Positions 11,357 through 19,943 of a stretch of 64,000 nucleotides of DNA are shown piece after piece. How positions within the stretch are numbered: the stretch's first letter is position 1; the number at the start of each line of letters is the position of its first letter. This DNA is from Arthrobacter cupressi. Lineage in GTDB: Bacteria; Actinomycetota; Actinomycetes; Actinomycetales; Micrococcaceae. Under the pieces are notes generated by a model, which did no database searches, was not told the DNA's origin, and was given only the letters and a program-made list of their open reading frames with translations. The stretch lies in NCBI RefSeq assembly GCF_900099975.1, contig NZ_FNEI01000003.1, positions 280,338-344,337 of the forward strand, in the 5' to 3' direction. The position numbers were made by a program, and so were the translations under genes.

Positions 11357-14047
11357 ATGGTGGATGAGCCCGGCACCGGCGTATATCCGGAATATTGGGA
11401 GGCCGATGTCGTCCTGCGCGACGGCGGAATCGCGCACCTGAGGCCCATTTCCCCGGCCGATGCGGACGCCGTCCAGGCCTTCCACGCCGGGCAGTCACAG
11501 GCCTCCATCTATCTGCGGTTCTTCAGCTTCAAGGCCAGGCTTTCCAGCAAGGAACTGCGCCGCTTCACCGAAGTGGACCACACGGACCGGGTCGCTTTCG
11601 TGATCACCATCGGCGGGGCCATCGTCGGCATCGGCCGCTACGACCGCCTCGAGGACCGTGGCGAAGCGGAGGTCGCGTTCAACATTTCCGATGCCCAGCA
11701 GGGCAGGGGCATCGGCTCCACCCTGCTCGAACACCTCGCCGCCGCGGCACGCGAAAACGGGATCCACCGCTTCACCGCCGAGGTCCTGCCGGAGAACAGC
11801 AAGATGCTGCGCGTCTTCGCCGACGCCGGATACCGGCTGTCCCGTCACTTCGACGACGGCGTCGTGAGCGTCGCGTTCAACATCGACCCCACCCGCGAAT
11901 CGCTCGCCGTGATGGAGTCACGCGAGCACCGCGCCGAGGCGCGCAGCGTGCGGGACCTGCTGGCGCCGTCGTCGATCGCGGTGATCGGGGCCAGCCGCAA
12001 ATGGGGGAGCGTCGGCTACCAGCTCCTCGAACACGTGATCGAAGGCGGATTCGGCGGCCCGGTGTACGCCGTGAACCCGGAAGCCTTCGAACTGGGCGGC
12101 GTGAAGTCCTACGCCCGGATCGCGGACCTGCCCGGCCCGGTACAGCTGGCCGTCATCGCCGTCCCCGTTGAGGAAGTGCCGAAAGTCGTGGACGACTGTG
12201 CCGCTGCCGGGGTCAAGGGACTCGTGGTGGCCACCGCCGGATACGCCGACGACGGCGAACGCGGCCTGCTGCGGCAGCAGGCCCTTGTGCGCCAGGCCCG
12301 CTCGTACGGGATGCGGGTGATCGGGCCGGAGTCCCTGGGCATCATCAACACGCACCCCGGTGTGTCGCTGAATGCCTCGATGGCACCCGCCATGCCGCCG
12401 CGCGGGCGGCTGGGCCTCTTCACCCAGTCCGCGGCGATCGGAGTTTCCGTCTACGCGGCGGCCGTCCGCCGGGGCCTCGGCCTCTCCTCCCTCCTGTCCG
12501 CCGGCAACCGTGCGGATGTTTCCGGCAACGACGTCATGCAGTTCTGGGAAGACGATCCCGACACCGGCGCCGTCGGCCTGTACCTGGAGTCGATGGGCAA
12601 CCCGCGAAAGTTCTCCCGCCTGGCCCGGCGCCTGGCCCGGAGCAAGGCCGTGATCGTGGCCAAGTCCGACCTCACCGGCCGCAGCCTGCCGCCCGGGCAC
12701 GTCGGCCGGACCACCATGGCCCCGGCCTCTGCCCTCGATGCCATGATGCGCCAGTCCGGTGTCATTTCCGTGGAAACGGTCGAGCAGCTCATGGACGTGG
12801 CTCAGATCGTGTCCGGACAGCCGCTCCCGCAGGGGCCCGGACTCGCCGTGGTCAGCAACTCCGCCGCGCTGGGCAAGGTGGTGGCCGACTCCGCCGGGCA
12901 CCACGGGCTCCGGGTGGAGAAGCTGGTGACCGGCCTTGACCTGGACTCCGGGGCCTCAGTCTCGCTGGAGCGCCTGCGCACGCAGCTCCGGGATGTCTTC
13001 GCCGACGGCGCCGTGCATTCGGTGATGGCCGCGATGATCCCGGCGCGCAGCGTGTCCACCGAGGACATCGCGAAGGTGCTGGCCGACTGCGCGGCCGGGA
13101 CAAGCAAGCCCGTGGTCGCCGCGTTCGGCGGGGTGCTGGATCCGGCCGCGCGGCTGGACGGGATGCTGCCCGCCGAGGCGGCCGGGGCCGGCGTTCCGTG
13201 CTACTCCAGCCCGGGCAACGCGGTGGCGGCGCTGGCCGCCATCGCCGGCTATTCTGCCTGGCTCGGCAGGGACCAAGGCCTCCTCGTCGAACCGGAGGGC
13301 TGCGATCCGGAGGGCACCCGGGAGGACCTGGAGCGCCTGCTCGCCCCGGTCCACGGCGAACAGCTGCTGCGCCTGGAGCCGGAGGACGCGGCCTCGCTGC
13401 TGGCCCGCTACGGCATGGTGGTGGAACCGTCGGCGGTCTTCGAGCACGACGACGACGCCGTCGCCGCCGCCGGGCGGCTGGGCTGGCCGGTGGTGCTCAA
13501 GACCACCGACCCGGCACTGCGGCACCGCATTGACCTCGGCGGGGTCCGGCTGGACATCGAGGACGCCGACTCGCTGCGCCGCAACATCGCCCAGATGCGC
13601 CGTGCGCTGGCGCCGTTCGGTTCCCCGGCCCTGGAAGTGCAGGCCATGGCGCCGGTGGGCCAGGCCTGCATCTTCCGGGCCATCGAGGACCCGCTGCTGG
13701 GTCCGGTGGTCTCCTACGGCCTGGCCGGGGACGCGGTGAACCTGCTCGACGACTGGGCGCACCGGGCGCCGCCGCTCTCCACCACCGACGTCCACGACTT
13801 CATCCGCGGCCCGCGCGCCTCCCTGCGGCTGTTCGGCTACCAAGGGCTGCCCGCCGTCGACGTCGCCGCCCTGGAGGATCTGGCCGCCCGCGTGGCCCGG
13901 CTGAAGGACGACCATCCGGAGATCGCCCTGGTGGAGTTCAACCCGGTCCTGGCAAACCCCGAGGGGGCCCGCATCCTGGCCGCCGAGGTGTGGATCGGCA
14001 ACGCCGCGCAGCGCACCGACAGCGCCCGCCGCGCGATGCGCCGCTGA
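11357..14047 (+). CDS. GNAT/acyl-CoA synthetase fusion, Pat-type protein acetyltransferase
   Basis: An 896-residue protein. Residues about 15-175 form a GNAT domain with QQGRGIGSTLLEH as the acetyl-CoA loop. Residues about 200-660 resemble the CoA-binding and CoA-ligase parts of NDP-forming acyl-CoA synthetases (LLAPSSIAVIGASRKWGSVG), and about 670-890 is an ATP-grasp domain. Proteins of this build acetylate lysines, for example on acetyl-CoA synthetase. The GNAT is N-terminal here, while in enterobacterial Pat it is C-terminal. The region that carries the phospho-His in active ADP-forming synthetases reads GRTTMAPASALDAMMRQ (about residues 450-466) and lacks a clear SHTGA motif, so the ligase part is probably regulatory. 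A TACGCT hexamer lies 6 nt before the chosen ATG, which suggests a leaderless start; the longer frame from 11282 would overlap parC. Confidence 0.88.
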   Translation: MVDEPGTGVYPEYWEADVVLRDGGIAHLRPISPADADAVQAFHAGQSQASIYLRFFSFKARLSSKELRRFTEVDHTDRVAFVITIGGAIVGIGRYDRLEDRGEAEVAFNISDAQQGRGIGSTLLEHLAAAARENGIHRFTAEVLPENSKMLRVFADAGYRLSRHFDDGVVSVAFNIDPTRESLAVMESREHRAEARSVRDLLAPSSIAVIGASRKWGSVGYQLLEHVIEGGFGGPVYAVNPEAFELGGVKSYARIADLPGPVQLAVIAVPVEEVPKVVDDCAAAGVKGLVVATAGYADDGERGLLRQQALVRQARSYGMRVIGPESLGIINTHPGVSLNASMAPAMPPRGRLGLFTQSAAIGVSVYAAAVRRGLGLSSLLSAGNRADVSGNDVMQFWEDDPDTGAVGLYLESMGNPRKFSRLARRLARSKAVIVAKSDLTGRSLPPGHVGRTTMAPASALDAMMRQSGVISVETVEQLMDVAQIVSGQPLPQGPGLAVVSNSAALGKVVADSAGHHGLRVEKLVTGLDLDSGASVSLERLRTQLRDVFADGAVHSVMAAMIPARSVSTEDIAKVLADCAAGTSKPVVAAFGGVLDPAARLDGMLPAEAAGAGVPCYSSPGNAVAALAAIAGYSAWLGRDQGLLVEPEGCDPEGTREDLERLLAPVHGEQLLRLEPEDAASLLARYGMVVEPSAVFEHDDDAVAAAGRLGWPVVLKTTDPALRHRIDLGGVRLDIEDADSLRRNIAQMRRALAPFGSPALEVQAMAPVGQACIFRAIEDPLLGPVVSYGLAGDAVNLLDDWAHRAPPLSTTDVHDFIRGPRASLRLFGYQGLPAVDVAALEDLAARVARLKDDHPEIALVEFNPVLANPEGARILAAEVWIGNAAQRTDSARRAMRR

Positions 14048-14092
14048 GCCGGACGGTTAGGCAGCCTGCCGGGGATCTGTGAAAATGGGGGA

Positions 14093-14818
14093 ATGAGCTC
14101 GAAGTCCCCGATGTCCTCTTCCGGCCCGGCAGCAGCCGGGCACCATGCGGCGCACAACCACAGCACGCAGGGGCAGAGCCTGGAACAGGCACTTCAGCGG
14201 GCCGGTTTCTACCCGGTGCTCGTGGCCGATGTGGTGGACGACGCCCTGGACGGCCGGGACTGCCTCGCCCACCTGGTGCATCTGGAAACGCATTTCGACC
14301 GGGCCGAGGTCCGCCGGCACATCACCGTGCTGGTCCTGACCGAGGACATGCTGGTCATCACCCACGTGGACGACCAACAGCTTGACGAGGCGGGCGAACA
14401 GATCGTCGCCCAGATCTCCACCGAATCCGTTCCCGTGGCCCAGATCCGCTCGGTGGTATTGAGCTACATGTACGCCCAACCGCAGAACTACAAGCCCAGC
14501 GATCCCGTGCGGGAGCTGACCCTGTCCATCGCCTGGTCCGGCGGGCAGCGGCTCGACGTCGGACCGGCCAGCTGCGGCGACCCGCAGTGCGAAGCGGACC
14601 ACGGCTACACTGGCACCATCAGCCAGGAGGACATCGTCCTGCGGATCAGCTCCGAGGCCGACGGCCCCCGCGCCGTGCACGACGCCAAAGTCTTCGCCCG
14701 GGCCTTGCGCGCCGTCAACACCGGAACCCCCGCACCGCCGGCCCACGCCCCCATCCCGGCGCCCCGGCCCCGCTCGGGCGTATTCGGCAACCGCCTGAGC
14801 CGCGGACACCAGCGCTGA
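14093..14818 (+). CDS. DUF5998-like protein of unknown function
   Basis: A 241-residue soluble protein that I recognise as a conserved actinobacterial family (DUF5998) with no assigned function. The N-terminal 35 residues and the C-terminal 35 residues are low-complexity (Ser/His-rich and Pro-rich). The core (about 35-200) has LEQALQRAGFYPVLVADVVDDAL and a short cysteine/histidine motif CGDPQCEADHGY near residue 162 that might bind a metal. A GAAAAT hexamer ends 6 nt before the ATG, suggesting a leaderless transcript. The phosphodiesterase gene follows after 2 nt and thymidine kinase overlaps that, a gene order I associate with this family in actinobacteria. Confidence 0.8.
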   Translation: MSSKSPMSSSGPAAAGHHAAHNHSTQGQSLEQALQRAGFYPVLVADVVDDALDGRDCLAHLVHLETHFDRAEVRRHITVLVLTEDMLVITHVDDQQLDEAGEQIVAQISTESVPVAQIRSVVLSYMYAQPQNYKPSDPVRELTLSIAWSGGQRLDVGPASCGDPQCEADHGYTGTISQEDIVLRISSEADGPRAVHDAKVFARALRAVNTGTPAPPAHAPIPAPRPRSGVFGNRLSRGHQR

Positions 14819-14820
14819 GC

Positions 14821-16062
14821 ATGGAACTTTCGAGGCAGCCGGCCACATCCGGCCCTTCCGCCGCGTCCCCCGCCCAGCTCGTCCCGGAGGACCTCCCGGC
14901 GGCCCCGCTGTACGGCAAGCAGTCCATCGCCGAGGTCTTCACCAGTGCCGCCGCGAGCCTGGGCCTGCCCGGCTTCGACAACACCCTGCAGCTGCCCCCG
15001 GCGCAGCGGGTCTGTGTGGTCCTCGCCGACGGACTGGGCCGCAACCTGCTGAAGAAGAAGGCCGCGCATACCCCGTTCCTGCGCTCCGTCGCCTCGGCGG
15101 GCCAGGGCAGGGTCCCGGTGTGGCTCGACTCCGCGTTCCCGTCCACCACGGCTTCCTCGCTGGCCAGCCTCGGCACGGGCCGCACCCCCGGCGAGCACGG
15201 CATGGTCGGCTACGACGTCCTGGACCCCGGCCAGGACAAGGTGGTGAACCTGCTGGGCAACTGGGACGCCCAGGTTGATCCGCTGCAATGGCAGCCGTTT
15301 CCTTCCGTGTTCGAACGCGCCGCCGACGAGCTGGACGTCGTCACCGTCAGCCTGCCGCAATTCGGCCAGTCGCCCATGACCCGGGCGGCCCTGCGCGGCA
15401 GCCGCTTCCTGGGCGGCACCTCCCTGCACGCCCGCACCACGCTCGCCGCCGAGGCCATGGCCGGCGGCAGCCGTTCGCTCATGTACTTCTACGTGAACGA
15501 GCTCGACAAGGCAGGCCACCGGTACGGATGCGCCTCCGAACGCTGGGAGCACCAGCTCGAGGAGCTCGACTCCACGGTCAAGCGGCTCTCGGCCTCCCTG
15601 CCCGCGGGAACAACCATCATCCTCACCGGCGATCACGGCATGCTCGACGTGCCCGAATCCCAGCGCCTGGACTACTCCGCCGATCCCTCCCTCGTGGCCG
15701 GGGTCCGGCACACCGCCGGTGAACCCCGCATGGTGCACCTCTACCTGGAGCCCGACGCCGGCGGGGCCGCCCGGGATGCGCTGCTGGATGCCTGGCGCCG
15801 CCGTTTCGGCGAACGGATCTGGGCCTTCACCCGGGAACAGGGACTCGCTGCCGGGCTGTTCGGCGGTCTCCGCCCGGAGGTGGCGCCACGGATCGGCGAT
15901 GTGATGATCGCCGCCCGCGACACCCTGGCCCTCTATGACACCCGCAGGGTCCGCCCGCAGGCCCTGGAGGTGGTGGGCCAGCACGGCTCCCTGACCAAGC
16001 CCGAACGCGAAGTGCCGCTGCTGTGCTTCCCGGCCGCCGGATCGAAGCGCCGGCGTGGCTGA
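14821..16062 (+). CDS. Alkaline phosphatase superfamily nucleotide pyrophosphatase/phosphodiesterase
   Basis: A 413-residue protein of the type I phosphodiesterase/nucleotide pyrophosphatase family. Metal and nucleophile sites can be seen: VVLADGLGRN (Asp ligand, near residue 70), DSAFPSTTASSLASLGTGR (nucleophilic Thr, near 104), a YFYVNELDKAGHRYG segment (Asp and His ligands, near 225) and LTGDHGMLD (Asp-His, near 272). These enzymes hydrolyse phosphodiester or pyrophosphate bonds of nucleotides. No signal peptide is evident, so it is probably cytosolic. The ATG at 14821 directly follows the DUF5998 stop; the longer frame would sit inside that gene. The stop overlaps the thymidine kinase start by 8 nt. 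Confidence 0.88.
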   Translation: MELSRQPATSGPSAASPAQLVPEDLPAAPLYGKQSIAEVFTSAAASLGLPGFDNTLQLPPAQRVCVVLADGLGRNLLKKKAAHTPFLRSVASAGQGRVPVWLDSAFPSTTASSLASLGTGRTPGEHGMVGYDVLDPGQDKVVNLLGNWDAQVDPLQWQPFPSVFERAADELDVVTVSLPQFGQSPMTRAALRGSRFLGGTSLHARTTLAAEAMAGGSRSLMYFYVNELDKAGHRYGCASERWEHQLEELDSTVKRLSASLPAGTTIILTGDHGMLDVPESQRLDYSADPSLVAGVRHTAGEPRMVHLYLEPDAGGAARDALLDAWRRRFGERIWAFTREQGLAAGLFGGLRPEVAPRIGDVMIAARDTLALYDTRRVRPQALEVVGQHGSLTKPEREVPLLCFPAAGSKRRRG

Positions 16063-16762
16063 ACTCGTCTTCTTCTCCGGAACCATGGACTGCGGCAAGT
16101 CCACCCTCGCCCTGCAGATGGACCACAACCACCGGGCGCGCGGCCGCGGCGGCATCCGCTTCAGCCGCAACGACCGGGCGGGGGAGTCAGTGATCTCCAG
16201 CCGCCTCGGTCTGCGCAGTGACGCCGTCGAGGTCGGGGACGGCACGGACTTCTGGGAGGAAACCGTACGACGCCGGACCGGCGGCCTGCGCGTGGATTAC
16301 CTGATCTGCGACGAAGCCCAGTTCTACTCGCCGGAACAGGTGGAGCAGCTTGCCCGCTTGGTGGACGAGATGGACGTGGACGTGTTTGCCTTCGGAATCA
16401 CCACCGATTTCCGTGCCCGCCTGTTCCCGGGCTCGCAGCGGCTGGTGGAACTCGCGGATAGGATCGAGGTCCTGCAGGTCCAGGCCCTGTGCTGGTGCGG
16501 CCGCCGTGCCACGCACAACGCGCGGACGGTGGACGGCATCATGGTGGTCACCGGCGAGCAGGTGGTGGTGGGCGACGTCGTCGACGACGGTCCGGCACCC
16601 GGGAGCGGCGGCCCGCAGATCGGATATGAAACGCTGTGCCGGCGCCACTACATGCGCCGGGTCACCGCCCACGCCGCGGGCCTGATGGCCGGACGCGAGC
16701 AATCGCTGCCGTTTGAGCTGGACGCGTGCCTTTGGCAGGGCTCCAGTGGCCAGGCTAAATAG
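16055..16762 (+). CDS. tdk: Thymidine kinase
   Basis: A 235-residue type II thymidine kinase, which phosphorylates thymidine with ATP for salvage. The Walker A loop is FFSGTMDCGKST at residues 6-17 and the catalytic glutamate is in LICDEAQFY (about residue 90). A zinc site is suggested by LCWCGRRATHNAR (near 150) and CRRHYM (near 198). Start is the GTG at 16055, inside the end of the upstream phosphodiesterase, implying translational coupling. It is somewhat longer than the usual 190-220 residues because of an insertion after the second zinc-ligand strand and an extended tail. Confidence 0.93.
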   Translation: MAELVFFSGTMDCGKSTLALQMDHNHRARGRGGIRFSRNDRAGESVISSRLGLRSDAVEVGDGTDFWEETVRRRTGGLRVDYLICDEAQFYSPEQVEQLARLVDEMDVDVFAFGITTDFRARLFPGSQRLVELADRIEVLQVQALCWCGRRATHNARTVDGIMVVTGEQVVVGDVVDDGPAPGSGGPQIGYETLCRRHYMRRVTAHAAGLMAGREQSLPFELDACLWQGSSGQAK

Positions 16763-16781
16763 CCGGGGTCAACAAACCGGA

Positions 16782-18191
16782 TCAGTCGCCGCGGGTGCCG
16801 AAGACGATGTCGTCCCAGCTGGGCACGCTCGAACGCTTGGGCCGTGCGGGGCGCTCCGCGGGGGCCGCGTCCTTTTCCTCGTTCTTCGCCGCAGGACCCG
16901 CACTGCCGGGCTTGGCGCTGCCCGCCGGCGGGGCGGTGTTCCGGTTCCACGGGGTCAGCGGGGTCCGGCGGTGCCGCGGTTCCTCGCTCTGCCGGCGGGA
17001 CGCCCCGCCAAGGAGTTCGTCCAGTCCGGCCCGGTGGGTGCTTTCGCCGCTTTCCTCCGGAGTGTCCTCGCCCGCGTCCTCCGTGTCCCCGGAGTTTTCT
17101 TCGGCCGCGGCGCTGCCGGCCGGAGTGTCCCCGAGGGAACGCAAGGCCACCGGCACCACCGTGATCTCGCGGGTATCGGTACTCACACCCTCGTGAAGGT
17201 GGAGTGAATCGCCGTCCTCGTGGTCGGACCGGTCCGCCGGCGCCGGATTACGGGAGGCGAGGCTCAGGCGCGCCACCGGGCGGCTTTCTGTCTCCTCATC
17301 GGCGTCCTCCGACGGACCGTCGCCCGCTCCGCCATCGGACTCCTCGGGGCGCGGGTGTGCGGCCGGAACGCCGCCGCCCAACAGCAGGGCGAGGGCGTCG
17401 TCGCCGTCTTCATCGATGCCCAGCCGCTGTCCGCGGCGCAGGCGGAGCATGTCCAGCAGGCCGTCCGCGTCCGGGCCGGACGAGGCGGGAGTGCCGTCGG
17501 CGTCGGCCTCGAAGTCGAAGGGCCGGTCCGCGACGGCGGACAACCGCCGGGCCGGCAGCGGGCCGTCCAGGGGTTCGAGTTCGCTGAGCTGCTGCGCCCA
17601 GCGGTTGGCATTCTGCAGGGTCTTGCGGCCCGGGGTGAAGGTCCACATCGCCGGAGGTTCCTCGCCGATGCTGGCGGGTGCGCCGGCGTCGGGTTCGAAG
17701 CGGGCCACCACGGTCCAGGTGCCGTCGTTGCGCCGCCAGGAATCCCACTCGACGGTTGAGGGGTCGATGCCGTGTGCCGAAAGCCGGTGCGTCACCATGT
17801 CGTCCAGGCTCGCGGGTGCATCCCCGAACGCGGCCCGGTAGGGGTCGTGGCCGGGGGAGGGCGAGGCGACTTCGACCTTGCGGGCCTGCTGGGCGATGTA
17901 TTCGCGCTCGGCCAGGACCGGTCCTTCGTAGCGCTGGACGTTGGCCAGGGGCAGGCCGGAGAGCTCGGCGACTTCGGCGGCGCTCGCGCCGGAGCGGATG
18001 CGGGCCTGGATGTCGCGCGGGGACATGGCGACCGGGGCGATGGCGGCGCGGGCGGCCACCTGGGCAGGTGTCCGGCTGGTGGCAACGCGCAGTGCCTCGT
18101 CGATCGGCAGCTGGAACGTCTCACCGCCGCTTCCGCTCAGCAGGAGATGTCCGCCGTCGTCATGGACGCCAACAAGCCGTAGTTCCCGCAT
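16782..18191 (-). CDS. sepH: Septation protein SepH
   Basis: A 469-residue cytosolic protein matching SepH (DUF3071), which in Streptomyces and mycobacteria stimulates FtsZ assembly for cell division. The N-terminal domain (about 1-170) has MRELRLVGVHDDGGHLLL, a helix-turn-helix around RDIQARIRSGASAAEVAEL, and LANVQRYEGPVLAERE. The middle (about 240-440) is acidic and disordered. The C-terminus has the conserved SVPSWDDIVFGTR motif. I choose the ATG at 18191 because it matches the known SepH N-terminus and has GGAGG five bases upstream; an in-frame ATG at 18242 would add 17 residues and also has a weak ribosome site. Confidence 0.92.
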   Translation of the reverse strand: MRELRLVGVHDDGGHLLLSGSGGETFQLPIDEALRVATSRTPAQVAARAAIAPVAMSPRDIQARIRSGASAAEVAELSGLPLANVQRYEGPVLAEREYIAQQARKVEVASPSPGHDPYRAAFGDAPASLDDMVTHRLSAHGIDPSTVEWDSWRRNDGTWTVVARFEPDAGAPASIGEEPPAMWTFTPGRKTLQNANRWAQQLSELEPLDGPLPARRLSAVADRPFDFEADADGTPASSGPDADGLLDMLRLRRGQRLGIDEDGDDALALLLGGGVPAAHPRPEESDGGAGDGPSEDADEETESRPVARLSLASRNPAPADRSDHEDGDSLHLHEGVSTDTREITVVPVALRSLGDTPAGSAAAEENSGDTEDAGEDTPEESGESTHRAGLDELLGGASRRQSEEPRHRRTPLTPWNRNTAPPAGSAKPGSAGPAAKNEEKDAAPAERPARPKRSSVPSWDDIVFGTRGD

Positions 18192-18346
18192 CAAATCCTC
18201 CACCATGGCCTTTTCCGACAGTCGAAACTCTGCCACCAGCATGGGTCAATTCCTACTAGGACAAAGGGCGCGCCGCGATTTTCCGTGATTTCCGGGCCCT
18301 CAAGGGGCCGCGGGCACAAAAGCACCCGTCCCTGCGTTACATACGT

Positions 18347-18371
18347 AGGCCGGGGGAGCATCCCCCGGCCT
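18347..18371 (+). promoter_or_regulatory. GC-rich hairpin in the leader of the DUF4193 gene
   Basis: An 11-bp perfect stem (AGGCCGGGGGA with TCCCCCGGCCT) closes on a 3-nt loop 28 nt before the start at 18400. There is no run of T on either side, so it is not a classic terminator. It lies between a possible minus-10 (TACATA, 18339-18344) and the ribosome site GAAGGGA. It could protect the message 5' end or set translation level. Confidence 0.55.
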
Positions 18372-18399
18372 GGACGCGCTAGGCAGTAAAGAAGGGATC

Positions 18400-18699
18400 A
18401 TGGCAACGGATTACGATGCCCCTCGGAAGGTCGACGACGAAGCGGGCGAGGACTCCATTGAAGAGCTCAAGACCCGCCGGACGGAGAAATCGTCCGCGGT
18501 AGTCGACCTTGACGAAAGCGATCTTGCAGACGCTTTCGAACTACCCGGCGCCGATCTGTCGAACGAGGAACTGCAGGTCCAGGTCCTCCCCGCCCAGGCC
18601 GACGAATTCACCTGCGCCAACTGCTTCCTGGTGAAGCACCGCTCCCAGATTGCCCGGGAAAAGGACGGAAAATTGTACTGCCTGGAGTGCGAAGGCTAA
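18400..18699 (+). CDS. DUF4193-family small zinc-ribbon-like protein
   Basis: A 99-residue acidic protein that I recognise as the actinobacterial DUF4193 family. The N-terminal two thirds is rich in Asp and Glu and probably disordered. The C-terminus carries two CxxC pairs, FTCANCFLVKH and LYCLECEG, which together look like a zinc ribbon. Function is unknown. Start is the ATG at 18400 after AAGAAGGGATC. It is divergent from sepH with a stable hairpin in its own leader. Confidence 0.88.
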   Translation: MATDYDAPRKVDDEAGEDSIEELKTRRTEKSSAVVDLDESDLADAFELPGADLSNEELQVQVLPAQADEFTCANCFLVKHRSQIAREKDGKLYCLECEG

Positions 18700-18720
18700 G
18701 GGCCGGACCGGGAAGGCCGG

Positions 18721-19206
18721 TCAGGAAGCCAGTGCCTTCAGGAGTTCCTCGGGCCGGCGGGTCGAGGTGAGCCAGTAGGGGGTGCGGTCCTCCGGGTCGG
18801 TGACGGGGATGCGCACTACGGGATCGATCCAGCCGCGGATGCACAGGAACGCCAGGCCGTTGAGGCGGGTACCGCGTTCGGCCGTGGCCTCGTCCTTGCG
18901 GAAGGCCTCGGCCGGACCCAGCAGGTTGCGCGGAATGCTCGCCCGGCCCACCTGCAGGGTATCCCTGCGGACCACGATGCTCGGCGTGGACAGGAGCAGC
19001 AGGACCGTCATGATCCCCGCCAGCACCAGCGCCGCGATGATCCCTGCCAGGAAGCTGATCGGTGCGAAGACCAGGATGCCCGCACCCGAGAGGCCGATGA
19101 CGATCAGCCAGATCCACACCGACGGCCACAGCTTCTCCGTGAACAGGACTTCCGCTCCGTTCTGGGGTTGGCCGGGCACGGGGGAGGACGCAGTCGCTTC
19201 AGGCAT
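18721..19206 (-). CDS. DUF3093-family membrane protein
   Basis: A 161-residue protein with two adjacent transmembrane segments (about residues 29-75, LWPSVWIWLIVIGLSGAGI and the following hydrophobic stretch) and a C-terminal soluble domain with GRASIPRNLLGPAEAF and GWIDPVVRIPVTDPEDRTPYW. This matches the actinobacterial DUF3093 family, usually found next to dut and DUF4193 as here. No function is known. It is convergent with DUF4193 and divergent from dut. Confidence 0.82.
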   Translation of the reverse strand: MPEATASSPVPGQPQNGAEVLFTEKLWPSVWIWLIVIGLSGAGILVFAPISFLAGIIAALVLAGIMTVLLLLSTPSIVVRRDTLQVGRASIPRNLLGPAEAFRKDEATAERGTRLNGLAFLCIRGWIDPVVRIPVTDPEDRTPYWLTSTRRPEELLKALAS

Positions 19207-19285
19207 GGCTCCAGCTTATCCTTCCGTCCACACCCCGCCTGACGCGGGCGCGGAGCAGCGGGTCCGGACGCTAGAATGAGGCATT

Positions 19286-19798
19286 GTGAGCCAGGAGTCA
19301 GCAGTCATCAGCCCAGCAGAAGCCCCCGCCGAATTCGGCGCCCCGACCCTCCGGGTCGAGCTGAAAATGCTCGACGCCGGACTGGAGGCCCCGTCCTACG
19401 CCCACCCGGGTGACGCCGGGGCCGACCTGCGGGCCCGCGAAGACGTCACCTTGGCACCCGGGGAACGGAAACTGGTGCCGACCGGCGTCTCCATCGGCCT
19501 GCCGAACGGCTATGTCGCCCTGATCCATCCGCGCTCCGGCCTGGCCACCAAGCACGGCCTCACGGTGGTCAACGCTCCCGGAACCGTCGATGCCGGGTAC
19601 CGCGGCGAAATCGCCGTGACCCTGCTGAACACGGACCTCATGCAGCCGATCGAACTCAAGCGCGGCGACAGGATCGCGCAGATGGTGATCCAGCGAGTCG
19701 AATACGCCGGCTTCGTCCAGGTGGAAGAACTCTCGGAAACCGTGCGCGGCGACGGCGGTTTTGGTTCCACCGGCGGTTTCTCGACCGCAAACGCCTGA
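19286..19798 (+). CDS. dut: dUTP diphosphatase
   Basis: A 170-residue trimeric dUTPase that hydrolyses dUTP to dUMP, keeping uracil out of DNA and feeding thymidylate synthesis. The five family motifs are present: [60 protein letters not shown] and the C-terminal arm [11 protein letters not shown]. It has about 20 extra N-terminal residues compared with the family core. The start is a GTG at 19286 with TAGAAT 8 nt upstream, so the transcript may be leaderless. Confidence 0.96.
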   Translation: MSQESAVISPAEAPAEFGAPTLRVELKMLDAGLEAPSYAHPGDAGADLRAREDVTLAPGERKLVPTGVSIGLPNGYVALIHPRSGLATKHGLTVVNAPGTVDAGYRGEIAVTLLNTDLMQPIELKRGDRIAQMVIQRVEYAGFVQVEELSETVRGDGGFGSTGGFSTANA

Positions 19799-19800
19799 TA

Positions 19801-19836
19801 CCTGCAAGGCTGTACCTACCTGCAAGCCTGTAACCT
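19801..19836. repeat. Imperfect 18-nt tandem repeat between dut and the DUF3710 gene
   Basis: Two adjacent 18-nt units, CCTGCAAGGCTGTACCTA and CCTGCAAGCCTGTAACCT, share 14 of 18 positions. They sit just after the dut stop and about 110 nt before the DUF3710 start. I see no known factor motif. Confidence 0.5.
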
Positions 19837-19943
19837 TCCGCAGCGTCCGGCAGCCCCGGCTGTTCCGGAACCGGACCTCCCGGGAACAATCCGGCGGTCC
19901 GCGGTTTACCGGGGGATAGACCACAACACAAGGAGAGAACCCC

